A DNA stretch of 20,007 nucleotides, from assembly GCA_964600025.1 (NCBI GenBank), contig CAZRHJ010000036.1, forward strand, positions 1 to 20,007, written 5' to 3'. Source of the stretch: JADFUS01 sp964600025. GTDB taxonomy: Bacteria; Bacteroidota; Bacteroidia; Bacteroidales; Rikenellaceae. Below, one piece after another: positions 15,508 to 20,007 of the stretch. The position numbers were made by a program, and so were the translations under genes. The notes under the pieces were generated by a model, which worked only from the letters and a program-made list of their open reading frames with translations, did not search any database and was not told the origin of the DNA. Every line of letters starts with the position of its first letter. Position 1 is the stretch's first letter.

Positions 15508-16149
15508 TTAATTTCTAATATTTTTGCGATACTGACAAATATCTTCGATTGTAAGTACTGTCATATTGTGTTTTAGTGCAAAATCAATCACTTGTGGAAG
15601 TCTTGCCATTGTGCCGTCCTCGTTGGTTAGTTCGCAAAGAACTGCCGAGTCGCCCAAACCTGCCAAACGTGAAATATCTATGCTGCCTTCGGTGTGGCCA
15701 CGGCGTTCCAAAACTCCGTTTGCACGAGCTCTTAGCGGAAATACGTGTCCCGGGTGAACTAAATCCTCTGGACGAGCGTTTGGTGCTATTGCTGTTTGAA
15801 TTGTTGTAAGTCGGTCTTTGGCAGAAACGCCTGTTGATACGCCCTCTTTTGCCTCTATCGAGATTGTGAATGCTGTGTGATTAACACAAGTGTTGTTTGT
15901 TACCATTGGAGGTAATTCCATTTGTTTGCATCGCTCGTCTGTTAGGCATAGGCAAACAATTCCACTACATTCTCTAATCATCAAAGCCATATTTTGGCTT
16001 GTCATATTTTGGGCTGCAAAAATTATGTCGCCCTCATTTTCACGATTTTCATCGTCCACCATCAAAATCCCTACACCTTCGTGAAGTTTTTTGATTGCAT
16101 TCTCTACACGTTCCTTGTAATCGTGTCCGAAGAGTTCAATTGTTTTCAT
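15508..16149 (-). CDS. ribB: 3,4-dihydroxy-2-butanone 4-phosphate synthase
   Basis: This 213-residue cytoplasmic enzyme turns ribulose 5-phosphate into the four-carbon unit used to build lumazine in riboflavin synthesis. The metal- and substrate-binding loop is VDDENRENEGDIIFAA (about 31-46). RECSGIVCLCLTDERC and STGVSAKDRLTTIQTA follow, and the conserved late segment is PGHVFPLRARANGVLERRGHTE. The length matches the stand-alone E. coli RibB, and there is no fused GTP cyclohydrolase II (RibA) domain. It is the only rib gene here. A complete FMN riboswitch lies 91 bases upstream on the same strand, so expression should fall when FMN is plentiful. It is divergent from the AlkD-like gene. Confidence 0.97.
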   Translation of the reverse strand: MKTIELFGHDYKERVENAIKKLHEGVGILMVDDENRENEGDIIFAAQNMTSQNMALMIRECSGIVCLCLTDERCKQMELPPMVTNNTCVNHTAFTISIEAKEGVSTGVSAKDRLTTIQTAIAPNARPEDLVHPGHVFPLRARANGVLERRGHTEGSIDISRLAGLGDSAVLCELTNEDGTMARLPQVIDFALKHNMTVLTIEDICQYRKNIRN

Positions 16150-16194
16150 TTTAAAATTAAACTTTAAAAATTATACATTTCACTCCTCAGGGTC

Positions 16195-16230
16195 AAAAAT
16201 AAACTTTACTACCCGTTGGTGGGTAGTTTG
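16195..16230 (-). promoter_or_regulatory. Probable expression platform hairpin of the ribB riboswitch
   Basis: On the minus strand CTACCC (16226 down to 16221) pairs with GGGTAG (16214 down to 16209) around ACCAAC, and flanking AAA/TTT can extend it with a bulge. A run of five T residues (16199-16195) follows shortly after, so it may be an intrinsic terminator. The U-run is short and offset, and a translational mechanism is also possible. Confidence 0.5.
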
Positions 16231-16240
16231 TTGTATTTCC

Positions 16241-16363
16241 TCTTCTATCCAGACTTTAACTGTCGGTTTTGGACTTTCACCAAATCAGTCTTGACGCATC
16301 TTGGAGTGCGTTCAAGAGTAGCGGACTGTACCGCCGGTAGGGACTTGCACCCTGCCCTGAAGA
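16241..16363 (-). promoter_or_regulatory. FMN riboswitch (RFN element) upstream of ribB
   Basis: Read on the minus strand, the segment carries the RFN landmarks in order. P1 is UCUUC…GAAGA. These are followed by AGGGCAGGGUGCAAGUCCCU, ACCGGCGGUA, CAGUCCGC, a variable stem (CUUGAACGC…GCGUCAAG), GGUGAAAGUCCAAAACCGAC, and AGUUAAAGUCUGGAU before the closing P1 strand. All junction motifs that contact FMN are present. It lies between the ribB promoter and the ribB start, so FMN binding should reduce ribB expression. Confidence 0.96.
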
Positions 16364-16374
16364 AATTTGTCGCA

Positions 16375-16382
16375 CAAAGATA
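16375..16382 (-). promoter_or_regulatory. -7 box of the ribB riboswitch transcript
   Basis: TATCTTTG on the minus strand (16382 down to 16375) matches TAnnTTTG exactly and lies about 12 bases before the first riboswitch helix. No good -33 TTTG is seen at the usual spacing. Confidence 0.6.
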
Positions 16383-16394
16383 CTACTTTTTATC

Positions 16395-16402
16395 TATATT
16401 TG
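16395..16402 (+). promoter_or_regulatory. -7 box of the AlkD-like gene
   Basis: TATATTTG matches TAnnTTTG exactly, 26 bases before the chosen ATG. The nearest TTTG upstream (16366-16369) is 25 bases away, longer than usual. This box lies only 12 bases from the opposing ribB -7 box. Confidence 0.55.
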
Positions 16403-16428
16403 TACTGTACAACAACAACAATAAATAT

Positions 16429-17103
16429 ATGACTTACGAAAAATACATAAATCGACTATCCGATTTGGGTAGTGGCGAGAAATTTAGAGAATTTCATTCT
16501 AATCTGGCAAAATCTTCTCTGCCAGTAATTGGTGTACGTACGCCAGATTTGAGAAAACTTGCAAAAGAAATTCAAAATGATGATTGGCGTAAGTTCGTTT
16601 CTGTTCACCAGCCAAAGACCTTGGACGAGGCTATCCTACACGGCATAATTATTGCAACATACAAATATGAGGATTACAGAGAGTTAATTCACTTTTTTGA
16701 CTTGTATTTGCCAAAAATTGATTCTTGGGCAAGTTGTGATTGTTTTTGTAGTTCGTTCAAAGTGATTAAATCTTTCAAAACACAGTTTATACTTAGAATA
16801 GATGAATTGTTACGCTCCTCTAATTCTTGGGAAAAGCGTGTGGCTTTTGTAATGCTTTTGACTTATTATAGAGATAGTGAGCGTTTGGATTTGATATTTG
16901 ATTATTGTTCTAAGTTTGATGACGAGGACGATTACTATGTGAGTATGGCTGTTGCGTGGTTGTTAGCAACTTTGTGTGTGGATTTTCCTCAGCAAACAGC
17001 AGAGTTTATTTCTTTGGGCAAAATTTCAAATAAAACTTATAAAAGAACAATCCAAAAAATAAAGGATTCTTATAGGATTAAGGATAAAACATTATTTTTA
17101 TAG
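16429..17103 (+). CDS. DNA alkylation repair protein, AlkD-like HEAT-repeat glycosylase
   Basis: I chose the ATG at 16429 (224 residues, MTYEKYINRL). The frame is open further left, but only by reading antisense through the FMN riboswitch, and the promoter lies at 16395. The protein is all-helical like AlkD, which removes N3- and N7-alkylated purines without flipping the base. The start VIGVRTPDLRKLAKEI (about 33-48) is typical. In AlkD a tryptophan, an aspartate four residues later and a downstream arginine line the DNA-binding cleft. Here W100 and D104 (DSWASCD) and R137 (EKRVAFV) fit that pattern. The gene is a single unit, and a repeat element starts directly at its TAG stop. Confidence 0.87.
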   Translation: MTYEKYINRLSDLGSGEKFREFHSNLAKSSLPVIGVRTPDLRKLAKEIQNDDWRKFVSVHQPKTLDEAILHGIIIATYKYEDYRELIHFFDLYLPKIDSWASCDCFCSSFKVIKSFKTQFILRIDELLRSSNSWEKRVAFVMLLTYYRDSERLDLIFDYCSKFDDEDDYYVSMAVAWLLATLCVDFPQQTAEFISLGKISNKTYKRTIQKIKDSYRIKDKTLFL

Positions 17104-17137
17104 TATTGTCCGCTAAACACGAAACTCGCCTATCTTA
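17104..17137 (+). repeat. Dispersed repeat, copy E (head only)
   Basis: TATTGTCCGCTAAACACGAA then ACTCGCCTATCTTA begins at the base after the TAG stop codon of the AlkD-like gene, as copy D does after the cyuA-like gene. It diverges after TATCTTAGG, and no hairpin core follows. Confidence 0.8.
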
Positions 17138-17211
17138 GGTGCTTTTATGATTTATGAAAGTGAGATTTTTACCCAATTACAATAATTTTTTTTAATATTT
17201 GTATCTAAATG

Positions 17212-17242
17212 TTTGGAAATATAAAAAATAGTCATACCTTTG
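17212..17242 (+). promoter_or_regulatory. Promoter of the ABC transporter-GntR operon
   Basis: TTTG (17212-17215), a 19-base spacer and TACCTTTG (17235-17242) match the Bacteroidota consensus exactly. The transcription start should fall at about 17247-17250, inside the inverted repeat that follows. Confidence 0.85.
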
Positions 17243-17243
17243 C

Positions 17244-17267
17244 AGTGTATTAATGATATAACACACT
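17244..17267. promoter_or_regulatory. Candidate operator for the YtrA-type GntR regulator
   Basis: AGTGTATTA (17244-17252) and TAACACACT (17259-17267) are inverse complements at eight of nine positions, with a 6-base spacer. The repeat begins two bases after the -7 box and covers the predicted transcription start, a classic repressor position. The operon's last gene encodes a GntR-family protein. Confidence 0.65.
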
Positions 17268-17279
17268 AATAAAACTATT

Positions 17280-18101
17280 ATGGACACATTTATAAATATA
17301 TCTGGCTTAGATTTTGGATATTCTAAAAAAAGAGTTTTGACTAATCTTGAATTTGAGGTTGTGAAAGGCGGTGTATATGGACTTTTGGGAGAGAACGGAA
17401 CAGGTAAAACAACTATTATTAATCTCATTACAGGTCTTTTGCACGCAGATAAAGGTAGTGTAGAGGTTTTGGGTTATAAATCTTTTGATAAAGATTATAG
17501 AATGTACCAAAACTTGTTTACAGTGCCAGAGGAATTTGAACTTCCTTCGGTGTCTTTTAACGACTATATCAAATCTTATGCACCATTTTATCCTAACTTC
17601 TCTCATGAAGAGGTTGCAAATTATATCGAAAGATTTAAAATTAATGCAATCGAGAGATTGGATAGAATGAGTATGGGACAACGCAAAAAATGTTTGATTG
17701 CGTTTTGTTTTGCAACTAATTGCAAAATAATGATTCTTGACGAACCTACCAATGGTTTGGATATTCCTTCAAAAACTATTTTTCGTTCGATTGTTGCCGA
17801 AAAAGCATCTGAGGATAGAGTTATTATTATATCTACTCACCAAATTCGTGATATAGATTCGATTTTAGATTCATTGATGATAATCGACAACGACGAAATG
17901 ATTGTAAATTGTTCTATTGCAAAAATTGAGGAAACTTTTGCTTTTGTGGAGAGTTCGAGAGTTCAAAATGCAATTTACACAGAAAGTAATATATCTATTA
18001 TAGAAAATACTGAGGAGCTTGAAACTCCAATTAATATTGAAATACTTTTTAATGCAACTCTTTCGCAAAAGACTATTGTTACACGACTTCTAAACAGATA
18101 A
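17280..18101 (+). CDS. ABC transporter ATP-binding protein
   Basis: This 273-residue cytoplasmic ATPase has every ABC motif: Walker A GENGTGKT (about 37-44), a somewhat unusual signature MSMGQRKK (about 130-137, usually LSGGQ), Walker B KIMILDEPTNGLD with catalytic E155, and the switch histidine in ISTHQ (about H187). About 55 residues after the ATPase core form a C-terminal extension (from about 218) of unknown role. The first gene of a four-gene operon, it ends three bases before the next start. With two separate membrane proteins it resembles the bacitracin-resistance-like or YtrB-type exporters controlled by YtrA-family regulators. Export of an envelope-active compound is an inference; the substrate is unknown. 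Confidence 0.93.
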   Translation: MDTFINISGLDFGYSKKRVLTNLEFEVVKGGVYGLLGENGTGKTTIINLITGLLHADKGSVEVLGYKSFDKDYRMYQNLFTVPEEFELPSVSFNDYIKSYAPFYPNFSHEEVANYIERFKINAIERLDRMSMGQRKKCLIAFCFATNCKIMILDEPTNGLDIPSKTIFRSIVAEKASEDRVIIISTHQIRDIDSILDSLMIIDNDEMIVNCSIAKIEETFAFVESSRVQNAIYTESNISIIENTEELETPINIEILFNATLSQKTIVTRLLNR

Positions 18102-18104
18102 GAT

Positions 18105-18887
18105 ATGAATATCAATTTTTGTGTTTTGAGAATAGTAAAACTTTGGAGAGCATATTTTATTGAGAACCGAAAAAATATGTTGATATGGGCTACTCTGTAT
18201 TTTGTTTTACTTGCTTATTCTGGCTATGTTTCCAATGCTATTGCGGGGTCTGGAACGAATTATTGGGAGAATGTTTCGGGATTTAATGGTTTTTTGTTTA
18301 TTATATTGTTTATTACAGCTACCATACATTCAATTAATATATATCGTCAAAAACACTTAGCTCCTTATGCTATATATATTCCTGCTACTATGACCGAAAA
18401 ATTTGTGGCAGCATTTGTTTATTCGTTAGCTATTGTGCCTCTTGTCTATGTATTATTTAATATGGTTGTTGCCTCTGTGATTAATGTGATACTGTATTTT
18501 GTAGATAGTAGGACTGTTGATTTTGGTTTGGTGAGTTTCTTCGATAGCTCTATTTTAGGACTACATTCTATTGCTTTTTTGAGTGCAATCCTATTCAAAA
18601 AAAGATATCTGCTTGGAATGATTCTGATTATTGCAATATTGTTTGTGGTGGATAGTGTAATAGTAAATGACGCAATTTTTGATTTTCAGAAAGGAATGAA
18701 TGATGCGATGAACAATGCGAATAATGATGTGAATATTACCAAAACTGTTGTATCTGACGAATTTGGTACTTCAACTAAAATTGAAGTTTCGGGAAGTTCT
18801 TTAATAGATACTTTTTGGGATTATATCAGTATCCCATTGTTGTGGATAATTAGTTATGTTTTTTTTAGACGAAAACAAATAAAATAG
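18105..18887 (+). CDS. Multi-pass membrane protein, probable ABC permease 1
   Basis: This 260-residue protein has about six hydrophobic segments (near residues 25-42, 62-78, 103-122, 123-140, 155-165 and 172-190, plus a C-terminal span near 235-252). A hydrophilic Asn/Asp-rich loop (about 200-225) precedes the last span. It ends in FFRRKQIK. It has no recognisable catalytic motif. Its place after the ATPase and its likeness to the next protein (YIPATMTEKFVAAFVYSL versus YIVPASLSEKFFTEFVFSF, both ending in F-R-basic-basic-Q-aliphatic-K) indicate that it is one of two related permease subunits. The exact substrate is unknown. Six bases separate it from the next gene. Confidence 0.8.
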   Translation: MNINFCVLRIVKLWRAYFIENRKNMLIWATLYFVLLAYSGYVSNAIAGSGTNYWENVSGFNGFLFIILFITATIHSINIYRQKHLAPYAIYIPATMTEKFVAAFVYSLAIVPLVYVLFNMVVASVINVILYFVDSRTVDFGLVSFFDSSILGLHSIAFLSAILFKKRYLLGMILIIAILFVVDSVIVNDAIFDFQKGMNDAMNNANNDVNITKTVVSDEFGTSTKIEVSGSSLIDTFWDYISIPLLWIISYVFFRRKQIK

Positions 18888-18893
18888 ATATTT

Positions 18894-19610
18894 ATGGAAA
18901 TGATTAATATTAGAAGAATTGCATTACTTCTAAAAACCAAATTTATTTTATCTCGCAAAATGTGGCTTCGTAATATCTTGTTATTATTTGTTGCCTTGAT
19001 TGGAATTGTAATAATTCTCCTGAGTTCTGAAACTGAGAAAATAACTGTTAGGAGCATAATGGACGTGCTTTCACTTGTTTTTGTGATTACAACTACTGGC
19101 GTAATTGCCCTTGCATCGCTCGGTGCTTTGGCACAGTATTCCAAAAAAATAAAAGCCGTAAATTCATATATTGTTCCAGCGTCTTTGAGTGAGAAGTTTT
19201 TTACAGAGTTTGTATTCTCATTTTTGATTATTGTTGCTTATGTTCTTTTCTTTCTTTTGTTAGTACCTATATTTGTTTTTGTAGTGGATATTATCTGGCA
19301 TCTTGGCATATTCGATATTTCGGAATTTTTTAAGCATTATAATCTTCATAGAATTGGATTGGAATTTGCATTGATAATTCACTCAGTAGGTTTTTTTAGT
19401 GGTATTTATTTCAAAAAAAATCACTTTATAGGATATTTGATATTTTTTGCCCTTATTGCTGTTATGGCAGTTGTTTCAAAATATCTATCAAATGAATTTG
19501 GAATACAATTCAATTTGTTTAATATCCCTTTGTATCTTAAACATTTAATAATATCATTCGTATTATGGACTGCTGCGTATGTAGTATTTCGCAAACGACA
19601 ATTAAAATAA
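18894..19610 (+). CDS. Multi-pass membrane protein, probable ABC permease 2
   Basis: This 238-residue protein has hydrophobic segments near residues 25-43, 55-78, 103-130, 150-172 and 180-198 and a C-terminal span ending FRKRQLK. It is related to the preceding protein: IVPASLSEKFFTEFVFSFLI aligns with the same segment there. YFKKNHFIGYLIFFALI aligns with LFKKRYLLGMILIIAIL, and the C-terminal tails are alike. It lacks the long Asn/Asp-rich loop of its partner. The pair probably forms a heterodimeric membrane domain for the ATPase. The start ATG at 18894 is followed by a second in-frame ATG at 18900, so the true start may be two codons later. Confidence 0.8.
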   Translation: MEMINIRRIALLLKTKFILSRKMWLRNILLLFVALIGIVIILLSSETEKITVRSIMDVLSLVFVITTTGVIALASLGALAQYSKKIKAVNSYIVPASLSEKFFTEFVFSFLIIVAYVLFFLLLVPIFVFVVDIIWHLGIFDISEFFKHYNLHRIGLEFALIIHSVGFFSGIYFKKNHFIGYLIFFALIAVMAVVSKYLSNEFGIQFNLFNIPLYLKHLIISFVLWTAAYVVFRKRQLK

Positions 19611-19618
19611 CTAATATT

Positions 19619-19981
19619 ATGATATTTAATAATCAACAACCTATATATGTTCAGATAATTGAACAGATATATTTTAAAATCCTTTCTGATGAATGGGTGT
19701 CAGACGAAAGGGTGCCTTCGGTTAGGGATTTAGCTATGTCTTATGAGGTTAATCCCAATACGGTGATGCGTGCGTACGAAAAACTACAAATGCAGGAGAT
19801 TATTTATAATAAACGTGGTATGGGTTATTTCCTTTCACCAACTGCTAAAAAATTAGTCAAAACAAAACAAAAAACAGAATTTGAAGAACTTGAACTCCCT
19901 AAGTTTTTTGAGAAAATGAATTCTTTGGATATTTCTGCCGATGAACTAATTGAAAAATATAATCTTTGGATTAATAAATAA
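19619..19981 (+). CDS. GntR-family transcriptional regulator, YtrA type
   Basis: I chose the ATG at 19619 (120 residues, MIFNNQQPIYVQIIEQIYF). An in-frame start further left would overlap the permease gene and add residues not seen in the family. The N-terminal winged helix-turn-helix contains RVPSVRDLAMSYEVNPNTVMRAYEKLQMQEIIYNKRGMGYFL (split here over about residues 29-71), a standard GntR DNA-binding domain. The remaining 50 residues form a short helical tail with no ligand-binding domain, as in the YtrA subfamily, which usually controls ABC transporter operons. It lies eight bases after the second permease. It probably represses its own operon through the inverted repeat at 17244-17267. 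Confidence 0.93.
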   Translation: MIFNNQQPIYVQIIEQIYFKILSDEWVSDERVPSVRDLAMSYEVNPNTVMRAYEKLQMQEIIYNKRGMGYFLSPTAKKLVKTKQKTEFEELELPKFFEKMNSLDISADELIEKYNLWINK

Positions 19982-20007
19982 ATTATGTACTTCTTTTATT
20001 GTTATTT

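Noticed and set aside
16216..16428. Open frame extending the AlkD-like protein by about 71 residues to the left
   Set aside because: It reads antisense through the FMN riboswitch and across the gene's own -7 box at 16395. Family similarity begins at MTYEKY.
19565..19618. Longer GntR protein starting at 19565
   Set aside because: It would overlap the preceding permease by 46 bases and add a cysteine-rich lead not seen in the family. The start at 19619 fits the family.

Overview
The window is AT-rich DNA from a member of the Bacteroidota, most likely Bacteroidales. Three things support this: a SusC/SusD outer-membrane pair, promoters of the Bacteroidota type (TTTG, about 19 bases, then TAnnTTTG) at several gene starts, and gene families typical of the phylum. 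Most of the window is ordinary chromosomal gene content. The unusual material lies between the genes.

Left part (1-6522). A minus-strand cluster encodes an ECF sigma factor, a single-pass membrane protein that is probably its anti-sigma partner, and a secreted protein built of repeated KYG-type strands that runs off the left edge. Next come a tRNA-Arg(CCG) and the minus-strand pair sppA-radA, whose stop and start codons overlap (TAATG). Divergent from sppA is mrp (apbC), across an 87-base gap that holds a symmetric divergent promoter.

Middle (6523-13407). The gap between mrp and mltG holds a minus-strand SRP (4.5S-type) RNA with a near-ideal promoter and a U-run end. After mltG there is a 680-base AT-rich leader, then a susC-susD pair ending at a strong terminator. 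The pair has strongly biased codon use (GGT, GCT, TCT, CGT, AAC) unlike its neighbours, as expected for a very abundant outer-membrane nutrient importer. No carbohydrate enzymes or regulators adjoin it.

Right part (13408-20007). A gene of the L-cysteine desulfidase / serine dehydratase-like family (cyuA-like) lies convergent to ribB, with a bidirectional terminator between them. ribB is preceded by a complete FMN riboswitch and is divergent from an AlkD-type DNA glycosylase gene. Last is a four-gene operon: an ABC ATPase, two related membrane proteins and a short GntR regulator of the YtrA type. A 24-base inverted repeat just downstream of the operon's -7 box is a good candidate for that regulator's operator.

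A family of intergenic repeats (core AAACTCGCCTATCTT, with an internal CGTAC/GTACG hairpin and an inverted end) occurs at least five times between 13.4 and 17.2 kb. Two copies begin directly at a gene's TAG stop codon. One copy is flanked by a 25-base near-perfect duplication of the end of the upstream gene. This repeat family and the ABC operon's putative operator are the two observations most worth following up.
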